DNA of 64,000 bases from DAOMFB01 sp963721385. GTDB lineage: Bacteria; Acidobacteriota; Thermoanaerobaculia; UBA5066. Position 1 is the stretch's first letter, and the number at the start of each line of letters is the position of its first letter. Both the position numbers and the translations under genes were made by a program. The stretch covers positions 1,054,001 through 1,118,000 of the forward strand of contig CAVRJB010000019.1 in assembly GCA_963721385.1 (NCBI GenBank), written 5' to 3'. The notes under the pieces are model-generated. The model was not told the origin of the DNA, did no database searches, and worked only from the letters and a program-made list of their open reading frames with translations. Shown here piece after piece: positions 34,782-43,820 of this stretch.

Positions 34782-35191
34782 GGAGCCGGCGTCGTGAGCG
34801 GCTTTCCCTTCTCGGTGACGAAGGTGGCGGTGAGCTTCACCGGCGTCGTCCCGTTGTTGACGACCTGGTGAACCTGTCCGGGCGCGAGATAGAAGATCTC
34901 TCCCGGCTTGAGGGTCACGGTCGGCTTGCCGTCGACCTCGAGCGTGGCCGCCCCTTCGAGGACGAACGCGAAGACCTCTGCGGGGTGCGTGTGTCGCCCT
35001 TCCGCGACGCCGGCCGGAATCTCGACGAGGGCCATCACGGCCTCCCGGCCGGGAATGGTCATCTCCTGTTTCAGGAGAACGGTCCGCTTGTAAGGGGGGG
35101 GCTGCTGGGCGATGAGCGTCCAGGCCCCGGCTGCTCCGGCGAGCGCGGTGACAATACAGACGGCGGCGATTCGGGTCCTTCGGTGGCTCAA
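34778..35191 (-). CDS. Exported single-domain cupin
   Basis: 137 aa. N-terminal signal/anchor (8-28), then one cupin barrel with metal ligands in GRHTHPAEVFAFVLEG and the second motif APGQVHQVVNN. Small periplasmic cupins of this kind have varied functions. Its stop overlaps the purU GTG, so the two are co-translated. Confidence 0.87.
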   Translation of the reverse strand: MSHRRTRIAAVCIVTALAGAAGAWTLIAQQPPPYKRTVLLKQEMTIPGREAVMALVEIPAGVAEGRHTHPAEVFAFVLEGAATLEVDGKPTVTLKPGEIFYLAPGQVHQVVNNGTTPVKLTATFVTEKGKPLTTPAP

Positions 35192-35304
35192 GGTGCGTCC
35201 TCCTTCGTTCGGACGGCCGGCCGACGGCCAGGCCGGCCTTTGTGAAATGCGCTCGGATCAGGCGGCGATTATCTCCCCATTCGCCTTGGCGGAATGCCGG
35301 GGGG

Positions 35305-35979
35305 CTACGTCGCCCAGCCGAAGTAGAGGGCGATGACGCCGAACGTGTCGATGAAGCCGTGCGCGAGAATCGGGACCCAGAGGTTCCGGCGGGAGAGGAC
35401 GTACGCCCCGCCGAGGACGAGGCCGGCGAACCCGGAGTCGACGACGCCAGCCGGGCCCTTGTACCAGTGCCCGAGGCCGAACAGGACCGCGACGAAGACG
35501 GCAGCGGCCCAGTAAGCAGCCGCTGAGCCGCCGAGGACGTCGGCGGAACGGTTCAGGAGGTAGCCGCGGTACGAGATCTCCTCGCCGAAAGCGGCGAAAG
35601 ACCAGACGATGAGGAGGGCGAGCAAGGCGTTGCCGAGATTGCCCGGGATCGTTTCGGCGATCGCGGGCGCCTTGGCTGGGGTCCAGAAACGCGCGGTGCC
35701 GAGATCGACGAGTTCGCCACCGAGGATCCGAACTGCCGCGGCGAGGAGCGCGAACCCGGCGGCGACGGCCCACGACGGCGGCCGCCGGAAGCCCATCGCC
35801 GACCAGCCGCCATTCCGGAGCCGAAACGAGAGGAGGCCGAGGACGGTGAGGATCGGCACCTCGTTCGGAACGACGCGGAAGACGTTGTGGCCGATCACGA
35901 CGCCCGCCCCGACGAGGACCTCCAGCGCGCTCACGAGGCGCGAGTGAGGCGCCGGGGCGTCCGCTGACGCGTCGGTCAT
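35305..35979 (-). CDS. CPBP-family intramembrane metalloprotease
   Basis: 224 aa from ATG 35979, which has AGGAGG seven bases upstream; a longer upstream frame is rejected for that reason. Motifs EEISYRGYLLNR, GLGHWYKG and HGFIDTFG carry the conserved Glu, Arg and His of the CPBP fold. A second CPBP gene lies 1.4 kb away, with no clear sequence relation beyond the family. Confidence 0.88.
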   Translation of the reverse strand: MTDASADAPAPHSRLVSALEVLVGAGVVIGHNVFRVVPNEVPILTVLGLLSFRLRNGGWSAMGFRRPPSWAVAAGFALLAAAVRILGGELVDLGTARFWTPAKAPAIAETIPGNLGNALLALLIVWSFAAFGEEISYRGYLLNRSADVLGGSAAAYWAAAVFVAVLFGLGHWYKGPAGVVDSGFAGLVLGGAYVLSRRNLWVPILAHGFIDTFGVIALYFGWAT

Positions 35980-36034
35980 TTTGGGCCCTCCTGAGGTCAT
36001 ATACGGGAAGGCGCGTCCCCGGTTCCCGGATCCC

Positions 36035-36376
36035 TCAAGCTTCTGTTGCGCGCGGCCCCGCTCTGCCCGACAGCTGCGCGAGAAGCCCCCGTACGACCTC
36101 GAGGCCGCCGGCGCCGCACCACTGGCCGCGCTCCGCGGGGGGAAACCGGTCCGGCAGCGCGGCGCACGTGACACGGATGACCTCCAGAGCGGGGTCCGCA
36201 ATCGGCGTCTCGACGAAGTCATTCCAGTCGACGCTGCCGAGGCGGCCGTTCAGGAACGCCTTCAACGTGTCGGCCACGTCGGTCGCCGTGGCCGACGACT
36301 TCTTCCTCCGGAGGAACAGGAGGAACGGGACGAGCGGGATCAGCGTCGCGAGGGCGAAGAGGAGGATGACGCGCAT
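36035..36376 (-). CDS. Small membrane-anchored hypothetical protein
   Basis: 113 aa. One N-terminal helix (3-22) followed by RRKK, then a soluble acidic/hydrophobic domain of about 85 residues with three Cys. No family recognised. It lies 16 bases before the end of the alcohol dehydrogenase gene and may belong to the same transcript. Confidence 0.6.
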   Translation of the reverse strand: MRVILLFALATLIPLVPFLLFLRRKKSSATATDVADTLKAFLNGRLGSVDWNDFVETPIADPALEVIRVTCAALPDRFPPAERGQWCGAGGLEVVRGLLAQLSGRAGPRATEA

Positions 36377-36392
36377 GCCGGGCTTCGCCCCG

Positions 36393-37449
36393 TCAGGCCC
36401 CCTTCAGGCTCGCGGCGTCGATCACGAACCGGTAACGAACGTCGCTCCGGAGCATCCGCTCGTACGCCTCGTTGATCTTCGCGGCCGGGATCACCTCGAC
36501 GTCCGCGACGATCTTCTTCGCGGCGCAGAAGTCGAGCATCTCCTGGGTTTGGGCGATGCCGCCGATCAGCGAGCCGGCCAGCTTCTTGTTGCCGAAGATG
36601 AGCGACATGGAGGAGAGAGGTGCGGGAACCGGCGGGACGCCGACGACCACCATCGTCCCCTCCGTCCGGAGGAGCCCGAGGTGGGCGTTCAGGTCGTGCT
36701 CGACCGAGATGGTGTCGATCAGGAGGTCGAACCGTCCCGACAGCTTCTTGAACGCCCCCGGCGCGTTCGTCAGCTCGAAGGCGTGGGCGCCGAGCCGCCG
36801 CGCGTCGGCTTCCTTCGCCTTCGACGTGCTCAGCATCGTCACCTCGGCCCCCATGGCCGCGGCCAGCTTCACCGCCATGTGGCCCAGCCCGCCGAGGCCC
36901 ACCACGCCGACGCGGTCGCCCGGCTTGCACTTCCACTGCCGGAGCGGCGAGTACGTGGTGATCCCCGCGCAGAGGAGCGGCGCCGCGGCCGAGAGCTCGA
37001 GGGAGGCCGGGACCTTCAGCGTGTACCGCTCCTTGACGACGACCTCGGTGGAGTAGCCGCCGTAGGTCGGCGTCTTCCGGTCCATTTCGGTCCCGTTGTA
37101 GGTGAAGGCGCATCCCTTCGCGCAGAACTGTTCGACGTTCCTCCGGCAGGCAGTCGCACTCCAGGCAGGAGTCGACGAAGCAGCCGACCCCCGCGAGGTC
37201 ACCGGTCCTGAACTTCGTCACGGCGTTGCCGACCTGCGTCACGCGGCCGACGATCTCGTGCCCCGGCACCATCGGGAAGATCGAGCCGCCCCACTCGTCG
37301 CGGGCCTGGTGGATGTCCGAGTGGCAGATGCCGCAGAACAGGATCTCGATCCGGACGTCGTGCGGTCCGGTCTCCCGGCGGGTGATCTCGTGGGGGACGA
37401 GCGGTGCCTTTGCGGAGGGCGCGGCGTAGGCAGGGATTCGAGCGGCCAT
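36393..37449 (-). CDS. Zinc-dependent alcohol dehydrogenase (YahK/CAD-like), frameshifted
   Basis: Two frames join into about 351 residues. From ATG 37449 (AGGAGG upstream) the N-terminus has the catalytic zinc site CGICHSD and PGHEIVG. Around 37144-37155 the frame slips within the structural-zinc Cys cluster (VDSCLECD...CRKNVEQFC). The second frame continues with GGYSTE, GVVGLGGLGHMAVKLA (NADPH fold) and ends at 36393. Family members reduce aldehydes with NADPH. One inserted base explains the break. Confidence 0.85.
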
Positions 37450-37504
37450 GGGGGATTCCTCCTTCGTCGTGTCGACGGGCCTCGTCGACGATACCGCGCC
37501 CGGC

Positions 37505-37712
37505 CTAGCCAGGGACGCGCTTCCGCAGGCGCAGCCACCACCGGAAAAAACGATGAGCGGGGTCCGCTCGCTCGATGTACATCAGCGGGCAGCCGCCCAC
37601 GATCGCCTGGATGCCGTTCGCCGGCAGGTTTCGCGGCCCGGGAGACGCCCGCCGGGAGCGGGCGATCCGCTTCCCGGCGAGACTCGGCGACGGACCGAGG
37701 GACCGCGACCAT
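37505..37712 (-). other. Unassigned short coding-like stretch
   Basis: The 324 bases between the alcohol dehydrogenase and the methyltransferase hold no intact gene. A frame ending at 37505 gives a protein-like tail (NGIQAIVGGCPLMYIERAD, then a Trp/Arg-rich helix); an ATG at 37712 opens a different frame. This may be a small gene with another one-base break or a fragment. Family not identified. Confidence 0.25.
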
Positions 37713-37773
37713 CTTCGCGGGGGCGATTCTATCGGCGCCGCGGGGGCCGCCGGCGAACGGCGCGGCTCGGGGC

Positions 37774-38171
37774 TCACCACCAGGTCTGCGCCCGGTACTT
37801 GAGGTATCCGTCTCCGAAGGCCTTCTCCGGCACCGCCTTTTCGCGGCCGGCCTGCAGCGCCGGAAGAGCCACCCAACAGAGCCATGCGGCGATCAGCCAC
37901 TCCCGCCGAACCGCGACGACGATGCCGAGCAGGATCGGTCGACGAAGACGTACATGGGATGCGGGATCCTCGAGTAGAGACCGTGCGTGACTAGCGTCGA
38001 CGCCTTCGGCGCGACCGAAAACGCCTTCCCAAGCTGGATCCGGGCCAGAACGAGCAGCGGGATCGCCGCCGCCACGAGGATCGCGCCGACGACGAGAGCC
38101 AGTCGCGCCGTCCCCAGCCGGATGATCAGGAACGCGCACCCGGCCAACAGGGCGATGACACGAGGCCTCAC
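37774..38171 (-). CDS. Isoprenylcysteine carboxyl methyltransferase-like protein, frameshifted
   Basis: About 132 residues in two frames. From the ATG at 38171 come two helices and THGLYSRIPHPMY, the SAM-binding signature of ICMT-like enzymes. The frame breaks around 37935-37945 and resumes as LLGIVVAVRREW, two further helices and the C-terminal EKAFGDGYLKYRAQTWW, where family members normally have Y..Y....R..P. Membrane methyltransferase by family; substrate unknown. Length is short but typical of the small bacterial type. Confidence 0.75.
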
Positions 38172-38180
38172 CGTTCCTCC

Positions 38181-38567
38181 TCAGGCGAAGACCGCCCCGC
38201 GGTCCCGGAGAAGCTCGCGAAGTATGGAGCGATGACAGCGATCCTCCGCGGCGCAGTAGCAGCCGACGGAGAAGGAGGTCGTGCGGGAGAGCGCGGTGAG
38301 GAGGTCGAGGACGTGCGCCGGCCCCGGCCGCTTCATCTCGGCCCGGTACCGTCTCTCGAAGGCGCGCCAGCGGCCGGCGTCGTCCGCGGCCTGGCCTGCC
38401 TTGAGGAGCTCCTCGCTGGGGGCGACCTCGGGAAGCCAGACGTCGTAGAAGTCGCGCGACGCGAACTTCGCCTTCGGGACGCCTCGCGGAGGTCGTCGCA
38501 CGGTTCCGATGCGGAGCCCTTCGCCCGCGCCGCGCGGGCTTCCGAGCCGAACGATCCGAATGGCCAT
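38181..38567 (-). CDS. DUF488 family protein
   Basis: 128 aa. The conserved end CYCAAEDRCHRSILRELL is the DUF488 signature, and the front has GLRIGTVRRPPRG followed by FYDVWLPEVAPS. GGGAGG lies six bases upstream of the ATG. Structurally the family resembles nucleotide-binding enzymes but has no settled function. Confidence 0.85.
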   Translation of the reverse strand: MAIRIVRLGSPRGAGEGLRIGTVRRPPRGVPKAKFASRDFYDVWLPEVAPSEELLKAGQAADDAGRWRAFERRYRAEMKRPGPAHVLDLLTALSRTTSFSVGCYCAAEDRCHRSILRELLRDRGAVFA

Positions 38568-38591
38568 CGGTTCCTCCCTCCGGGACGAGTA

Positions 38592-39035
38592 TCAGGACGC
38601 GCCCGGCGCCACGTACGTCAGCGTGTGGTGGGCGAGAATCTGTCCGCTCGCGGACAGGCACTCCGCGGTGCCGAAGACGGTCCGGCGGCCGAGGCTCAGG
38701 ACGACGGCCTTGCAGGAGAACCCCTCGCCCCGGGCGCTGCGCAAAAACTCGGTCTGCATGTGGCTCGTAACCGACGGATCGTCGAGACCCCGGAGGGTCT
38801 TGATGGCCAGCCACATCGCGACGTCGGCGGCGGTCATGAAGACCTGGCCGCTGACGATCCCCCCAGGTCTCTCGAAGTGGGGAAGGTGAGGCACCTGGAG
38901 CGTGCACGAGCCCGGAGCGATTGCGGCCACCACGAAGGAATAGGCCTTCGTGAACGCGGTGTCGTGCGACAGGAGATCCTGGAGCTGCTCGACGGTGACC
39001 GGAAGCGGGCTGCTCGTCGTCATCTGGTCCCTCAT
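38592..39035 (-). CDS. PaaI-like hotdog thioesterase
   Basis: 147 aa. Hotdog-fold features: a GGIVSGQVFMTAADVAMW helix, TEFLRSARG and the paired beta strands up to LTYVAP. The usual catalytic Asp/Glu position is in the central helix (AADVAMW). It hydrolyses acyl-CoA by family. It may be the leftmost cassette of the array, since a degenerate attC-like stretch begins 12 bases upstream of its start. Confidence 0.82.
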   Translation of the reverse strand: MRDQMTTSSPLPVTVEQLQDLLSHDTAFTKAYSFVVAAIAPGSCTLQVPHLPHFERPGGIVSGQVFMTAADVAMWLAIKTLRGLDDPSVTSHMQTEFLRSARGEGFSCKAVVLSLGRRTVFGTAECLSASGQILAHHTLTYVAPGAS

Positions 39036-39046
39036 GGCAGGCTGCA

Positions 39047-39131
39047 GCCCGACGATATCGCGTGTCCGGATGTCACGAGCGTGCCGGCGAGGTTCCGAGC
39101 GGCGCGCCGCGGTTCCGCTTTTTCGTCAGGC
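39047..39131 (-). other. Degenerate attC-like site, possible left limit of cassette array
   Basis: GCCCGACGATATCGC at the left and GTCAGGC at the right resemble the ends of the clear attC sites further right (GCCTAAC...GTTAGGC), with imperfect GC-rich arms between. It is much less conserved than the others, so the limit of the array is uncertain. Confidence 0.35.
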
Positions 39132-39635
39132 GGGCGCGGCGATTCGATAGAGCACGCTCTCCCGGCCGTTGCCGTCGAGTCTCGTTCCCTCACGAACGGC
39201 GCCGATCTTCTCCAGAGCCCTCTGGGAGCGGAAATTCTGCGGACCGACGAGAAAGACGACGCTGTTCACGAATCTGAAAGCGTGCCGCAGCATGAGCTGT
39301 TTCATCTCCCCGTTGTAGGCGCCTCCCCAGCGAGACCTGGCCAGAAACGTCCAGCCGATTTCGACCTCGCTCCTGCCGCTGTCGTACCCGTTGAATCGCG
39401 ACGATCCGATGACCGCGCCGTCTTTGGAATCCGTGGCGATCAACGCTCCCCCGGATTCCAGGGCCTCCCGGAAGAAGCCCCTGAAGACCTCCTCCTCGTG
39501 ACGATTCCTGACCGGATGTTGTTCCCAGATGAGCGGATCCGATGCGACCGCGTAAAGGTCATGAAAATCCTCGGGTCGCAGCGGTCTCAGGCGGAGGAGT
39601 TTGCCTTCCAGAACGGGCTGGAGATCAAAGGGCAT
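39126..39635 (-). CDS. GNAT-family N-acetyltransferase
   Basis: 169 aa from ATG 39635. Typical RimJ/RimL-like order: LRLRPLRPEDFHDLY, IGSSRFNGYD, VEIGWTFLARSRWGG and FLVGPQNFRSQRALEKIG (acetyl-CoA and late helix motif). Substrate unknown. It sits between two attC-like sites, so it is probably a gene cassette, though its start lies 136 bases from the attC. Confidence 0.87.
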   Translation of the reverse strand: MPFDLQPVLEGKLLRLRPLRPEDFHDLYAVASDPLIWEQHPVRNRHEEEVFRGFFREALESGGALIATDSKDGAVIGSSRFNGYDSGRSEVEIGWTFLARSRWGGAYNGEMKQLMLRHAFRFVNSVVFLVGPQNFRSQRALEKIGAVREGTRLDGNGRESVLYRIAAPA

Positions 39636-39770
39636 ATTCGATTCGGTCCTCGGCGTCCGATTCTGGACGTCGCCCCTGATGACCGTGGAGTTGTTCCAAC
39701 TCGGGTTCCGCAATGTCGTGGAGACGACGTGCTGCCTCCACCCCCTGTCGACCGACCTGCCGCTTCGGGC

Positions 39771-39829
39771 GGCCAACGATACCGCTCGGCGGCGAGCGCA
39801 AGCGAGTCCGGTGCCGCGCGTTGTCAGGC
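39771..39829 (-). other. attC site (59 bp)
   Basis: Bounded by GGCCAAC and GTCAGGC with the inner segments CGGCGAGCGCAAGCGAGTCC shared with the other sites in the array. The orientation judged from the ends (short CAACGC-type end left, TTGT-type end right) places the array on the minus strand, the same strand as the genes. Confidence 0.8.
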
Positions 39830-39836
39830 GCCGAGG

Positions 39837-40316
39837 TCAGAAAGGCTCGACCTGGATACGTGTGCCCGCAAGCCGCGTTTCGGACGCGCGCTCCTCCTTG
39901 CCGTTTGGATCGAGGAGGCTTACCTTGGCCACACCCGTGAACTCCTTCTCGCTGGGACCTTGAGTGATTCGTATCCGTGTCTTCTGGGTTCCGACGAACT
40001 TCCTGTTCTCGTCGAACCGCAACGCGATGTACGTCGCGTCGAATTCTCTGTCGCTTATTCGCTTCCATACACCATGGGCGACGCTGAGTGTCGGGTGCGT
40101 ATCTCCGCTTCGGAAGAACGTTCCGTCAGAAGTGAACGTGAGAAGTACGACGCCCTGACCCCCAGGGCGACTGGCTGAAACGAGCCACGCCCCGACCAGG
40201 CCTCGGCTAGATTCGCCGGCTTTCTCTTGACGGGCGGGCGTCGAGCCTGCAGACGAGCAGCCGGCAAAAACGACGGCGGCTATTAAGCCGAATAAAAAGA
40301 ACTTGATCCGACACAT
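39837..40316 (-). CDS. Cassette-encoded lipoprotein
   Basis: 159 aa. Lipobox VFAGC at residues 16-20 predicts a lipid-anchored mature protein starting at Cys20. A single beta-rich domain follows (LVGAWLVSASRPGGQG, GTFFRSGDTHPT), like lipocalin-type stress or resistance lipoproteins, but not assignable. It starts 21 bases after an attC end and stops just before the next attC, a standard cassette layout. GAGG precedes the ATG. Confidence 0.8.
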   Translation of the reverse strand: MCRIKFFLFGLIAAVVFAGCSSAGSTPARQEKAGESSRGLVGAWLVSASRPGGQGVVLLTFTSDGTFFRSGDTHPTLSVAHGVWKRISDREFDATYIALRFDENRKFVGTQKTRIRITQGPSEKEFTGVAKVSLLDPNGKEERASETRLAGTRIQVEPF

Positions 40317-40337
40317 GGTGCCCCTCCTCTTACCTTC

Positions 40338-40396
40338 TCCTAACGCTCGGCATCAGCGGCGGCGAGAAACGCCGTCCGCCGCTCGCCGTACTTACG
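40338..40396 (-). other. attC site, right end degenerate
   Basis: TCCTAACGC at the left and GC-rich arms (ATCAGCGGCGGCG...CCGTCCGCC) match the attC at 44332. The right core has drifted (GTACTTACG). It lies between the lipoprotein start and the end of the reductase gene. Confidence 0.7.
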
Positions 40397-40400
40397 CCGC

Positions 40401-41459
40401 TCATGACTCAGGCGGCGACGCGTTGCGCACGAGCACGATCTTGCCGATGACGCCTCCCTTCCCGAGCAACTCCTGCGCGCGTCGCGCCTCGGCAAGAGGA
40501 AACCGCTGCGCGATGAGTGGCTTGATCTTCTGCTGTTGAAGGAGGTCGAGCAGGGCGATCAAATCCTGCAGAAAAAAGGCCGGCTTCAGCCGTTTGAGCG
40601 TCTGGATGCTGTAGGGAACGACCCGTTTCCGGCCCGGGAGAAGCCAGCCGCCGGCGATGTACATCGCGTAGATGGGGATTCCATGGAGGCGATTACGACG
40701 GCCTGTACGGTCCGAACCTAATCCCTCCCCACGCAGCGAGGTGGTATTGCCATAACCCACCACCCTCCCGCCCGGACGGAGAGCCTCGCGGGAATGCCAG
40801 AGGTGGGCGCCACCGATGGGGTCAAAGACGGCGTCCACGCCCTCGCTCGTGAGGCGGTGTATCTCTTCCACGAAGTCCTGATGCTGGTAGTCGATTGGGA
40901 TGCCGCCCAGGTCGGAAACGGCCGACGCCCCTCGCGATGAGCAGGTACCGTACATTTCCAGCCCGGCGAGGCGGCCCAGCTGCAGGAGTGCCGTGCCGAC
41001 CCCGCCCGACGCGCCGTGGAACAACACGAGCTGACCGGGTTTGACTTTGGCGGAGCGATGCAGCATCTGATAAGCCGTGATGTAGTTCAAAATGAGGCTG
41101 ACGGCCTCGGCGGCGTCCAGCCCGGAGGGCACCGGAATCAGTTCACGTTGCGGCAGGCAGACGAACTCCGCGTACGCACGGTGGATCGGCATCGCGGCGA
41201 CTGTCTGGCCTGGTTCGATTCCAGAGATACCGGCGCCGAGCCGCTCCACCACGCCGACCAGATCCCACCCCGGCGTGAAGGGTACCGGGGGCGTCTCGGG
41301 ATGAACGCCCTCGCGAGCCATGATGTCGGGCAAGGCGACGCCTGCGGCCAGCACCCGAACCCGCACTTCACCTGCTTTCGGCTCGGGGCACTCTTCTTCG
41401 AGCACCTGAAGTGCGTCGGGCCCGCCGTAGTGAGTCACGATGATGCGCGTGTGTTTCAC
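40401..41459 (-). CDS. Medium-chain NAD(P)H:quinone oxidoreductase-like protein (cassette)
   Basis: 352 aa from GTG 41459 (GAGGAAG six bases upstream). Zeta-crystallin-type MDR: THYGGPDALQV, GWDLVGVVERLG, the NADPH loop FHGASGGVGTALLQLG and FDPIGGAHLW. No catalytic zinc Cys cluster, so probably a quinone or enone reductase. It is a large gene for a cassette, flanked by attC at 40338 and 41499. Confidence 0.88.
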   Translation of the reverse strand: MKHTRIIVTHYGGPDALQVLEEECPEPKAGEVRVRVLAAGVALPDIMAREGVHPETPPVPFTPGWDLVGVVERLGAGISGIEPGQTVAAMPIHRAYAEFVCLPQRELIPVPSGLDAAEAVSLILNYITAYQMLHRSAKVKPGQLVLFHGASGGVGTALLQLGRLAGLEMYGTCSSRGASAVSDLGGIPIDYQHQDFVEEIHRLTSEGVDAVFDPIGGAHLWHSREALRPGGRVVGYGNTTSLRGEGLGSDRTGRRNRLHGIPIYAMYIAGGWLLPGRKRVVPYSIQTLKRLKPAFFLQDLIALLDLLQQQKIKPLIAQRFPLAEARRAQELLGKGGVIGKIVLVRNASPPES

Positions 41460-41498
41460 GGACCGCTTCCTCGCTTGCCGGGCGCTCGACCTCCTGCC

Positions 41499-41558
41499 GC
41501 GTAACGATATCAAGCTCGGCGGCGAGCGCAGCGAGTCCACGGCAACGAGAGGTCAGGC
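41499..41558 (-). other. attC site (60 bp)
   Basis: GCGTAACGATATC at the left, the shared GGCGGCGAGCGCAGCGAGTCC arm, and GTCAGGC at the right. The stop of the DinB-like fragment overlaps its right end. Confidence 0.75.
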
Positions 41559-41903
41559 GTTCTTCGTGGATAACCAGGCGTCATGACAGCGCTTCATTTG
41601 AGCGATGTGCCGCGCCATGTGCGTTGTACAGCCCCGAACCTGTGCCTCGAGCGTTTCTGGACCACTGACCGCATGAATACATGAGTTGAGCCGAAGCAAG
41701 TCCTCGAGGGAGGCGAGGAGAGAATAGTTGCACTCGCGCATGAGAGAAATGAGTTGCAACGACAGCGGAACGCTTTGGTTCGAATACTTCAGCGCCTGAG
41801 GCCAGCGATATTCGTCGTAATAGAGAATCGTAGTCGATGGCTCAGCGATGGTCGTTCGGAATCGCACGTGTGATTGGACTTCGGTATCGCCGAAGTGAAC
41901 CAC
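41553..41903 (-). pseudogene. DinB-like superfamily protein, N-terminus missing
   Basis: About 116 residues from a GTG. The sequence upstream of that codon still reads as SWSIHEIVVHF, the second helix of DinB-like/DUF664 proteins, and then runs straight into a degenerate attC-like segment. The first helix with its metal-binding His is therefore gone; later parts (HIAQMKRCHDAW) are intact. Probably cut by recombination at or within a cassette boundary. Confidence 0.6.
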
Positions 41904-41914
41904 GATTTCATGAA

Positions 41915-41979
41915 TGCTCCAGCTGTCGGCGGCGGGCGCAGGCGAGTCCGCTCCAGTGCTCTGTCAGGCCGACGGCAAG
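41915..41979 (-). other. Degenerate attC
   Basis: GGCGGGCGCAGGCGAGTCCG and CTGTCAGGC match the right two-thirds of the array attC sites. The left core is lost and replaced by coding-like DNA of the DinB fragment. Confidence 0.55.
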
Positions 41980-43442
41980 GAGACGGAGAGCTCGTATGCT
42001 TCCCGCAAGTAGGGCTTCAAGGCCGAAAGACCCGTCTCGTCATTCAGCAAGGCTACATGCGTGACACGCTTCCGATCCTCGCCAATCTTGAAGAAGATCG
42101 GGTCCGCCACCCGCCGACCGAGATGAACCGCAACTCGCAGAGCATCGGTCATGACGACCAGATCCGCGAATATGCGAATGCTGCGAAAGAGGACATACCT
42201 GTCACGGGCGACGAACTCCACCGATCCGAGTGTCCTGGCAAACGACTCGAGCGAATGATAGAGGGCTACGAGCGACTCCGGCCGGCCCCGCAGCACCTGC
42301 AGCCGACTACCGGTACCGCACGCGTGCCTCTGATTCTTGCGCGTGAAACGCCGCTTGCACTTTGGACAGGACCACGTCGCGCTCATGGTTGGCTTCAGCA
42401 TACCGCGCCCGGCGGCGGGGGCGGCGAATTCGCCGGCGTCCGGCGCAGCCGCGGGCCAGGCCGCATTCCTCAAGAAGCCCGCAATTTCCGCCAGGACTTC
42501 CCTGTGATGCCCGACCCAGAGATGCCCACCGGTCGGGTAGTCGATGAGGCGGGCGCCCGGAATATTCTCGGCGGAGTATCGCGCACCCGGATAGGTCCCG
42601 TAGAGACAGTCGGCCATGCCCAGGATGAGCGTCGGCGCCGCAATCCGCTCGAGCTCGTATCGCGGGAGCGAACCGACGATCGAGGCGTCGTTGAGCAGCC
42701 CGAGCCGGCGCATGCTCAGCGGTTGGATGTGATCCAGCACCTGCGCCACCCGCGCGCGCTCCTCGGCGCTCGCGTTCTTCAATACAGATGGCGGCGTGCC
42801 CAGAATCGCCTGGAGCATGGCGTTCCGGGCGACCCTGGGCGCGACCCAGAAGAGAAAGTCCGATCTGAGTGCGGTATCGAACAGCAGTTTGGTGGCGGAC
42901 GAGGACCGTATGGGCACGGCGCCGTCCCGCCGCTGCTCGATGTGAGAGGGGTAGGCAGCGGGAACCAGGAGAGCGAGACACGCCGTCCGCTCGGGATGTC
43001 GCAGCGCAAACTGCATGGACGAGGGCGCCCCGGCGGACGCGCCGACGACCGCGACACGCCGGACGCCCAGAGCATCGAGGAGACAGGCGTGCGCGTCCGC
43101 CTGCGCGGCGGGGGAGGCGTCGACAGGGAGAGGCGTCCGCAGGTAGCCAAAGCGTGACATCGCGATGACCCGATAACCGGCCTGGACCAGTGGGCTGGCA
43201 ATTTCCAGGCCCTGGTCGAAGCCACCGCCGGCACCGTGCACGACCAGAACTGGCGGACCATCGCCGGCGAGGCCGTATTCGATCGGCCCGGTGGGCGTCT
43301 CGACGATTCTGCTGCCGGAGGAAATTCGCTCGCGCGCTCGATGAATTTCGCGCCGATACCTGAACCACGCGAAAGCGGAAAACCCGGCTCCGAGGAGGCC
43401 CAGGAAGGTGCCGATTACCCGTCCCCGATTTACTGGTGGCAC
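41964..43442 (-). CDS. Alpha/beta hydrolase fused to DUF5655-like domain
   Basis: 492 aa, GTG start 22 bases after an attC end with GAGGG upstream. Residues 1-335 are an alpha/beta hydrolase: N-terminal helix, VLVVHGAGGG oxyanion loop, nucleophile in VVGASAGAPS, late acid LGMADC and His in GGHLWVG. After a linker rich in Ala and Pro, residues 356-492 form a DUF5655-like domain starting MSATWSCPKC with a zinc finger (CPKC...HACG), usually a free-standing protein. The linker DNA (42400-42470) is GC-rich and faintly attC-like, so two cassettes may have fused. Confidence 0.82.
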   Translation of the reverse strand: MPPVNRGRVIGTFLGLLGAGFSAFAWFRYRREIHRARERISSGSRIVETPTGPIEYGLAGDGPPVLVVHGAGGGFDQGLEIASPLVQAGYRVIAMSRFGYLRTPLPVDASPAAQADAHACLLDALGVRRVAVVGASAGAPSSMQFALRHPERTACLALLVPAAYPSHIEQRRDGAVPIRSSSATKLLFDTALRSDFLFWVAPRVARNAMLQAILGTPPSVLKNASAEERARVAQVLDHIQPLSMRRLGLLNDASIVGSLPRYELERIAAPTLILGMADCLYGTYPGARYSAENIPGARLIDYPTGGHLWVGHHREVLAEIAGFLRNAAWPAAAPDAGEFAAPAAGRGMLKPTMSATWSCPKCKRRFTRKNQRHACGTGSRLQVLRGRPESLVALYHSLESFARTLGSVEFVARDRYVLFRSIRIFADLVVMTDALRVAVHLGRRVADPIFFKIGEDRKRVTHVALLNDETGLSALKPYLREAYELSVSLPSA

Positions 43443-43464
43443 TTCATCCCTCGCGCGGTTGGCG

Positions 43465-43544
43465 CCCTAACGATATCGCGCTCAGCGGCGAGAAGGAAGG
43501 AGCGCAGCGACTGACGCCGAGTCCGGGGCAACGAGGTGTTAGAC
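43465..43544 (-). other. attC site (80 bp), followed by about 275 bases without a gene
   Basis: CCCTAACGATATCGCGCTC at the left, GTTAGAC at the right, with an insertion in the central arms relative to the 60-bp sites. From here to 43820 I see no gene; that stretch is the 3' flank of the DUF1801 cassette. Confidence 0.75.
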
Positions 43545-43820
43545 GGCCTACTGGGGGGACCTCAGGTAATAGCCGCCGGAGAGGGCGCGTAGGTCGCCGT
43601 TGTGAGGACGTAGACGTTGGGCTGAACGACGCCAACGCCGCCTTTCCCACGCCCTGTTAACCAGGTGCTCTGCGGCACGTCAAAGTGGGCTGGGTCGCCC
43701 CGCGCTCAAGCCGAAACCGTCACGCATTCACTCCGGCCCGCGCGCGGTCACGCCACCGCGCCTGCCGCCGCTGGTGCGTCGCGACCTCATCGCGCCGCCT
43801 CGAGACCGAGCCCCGTAGCG

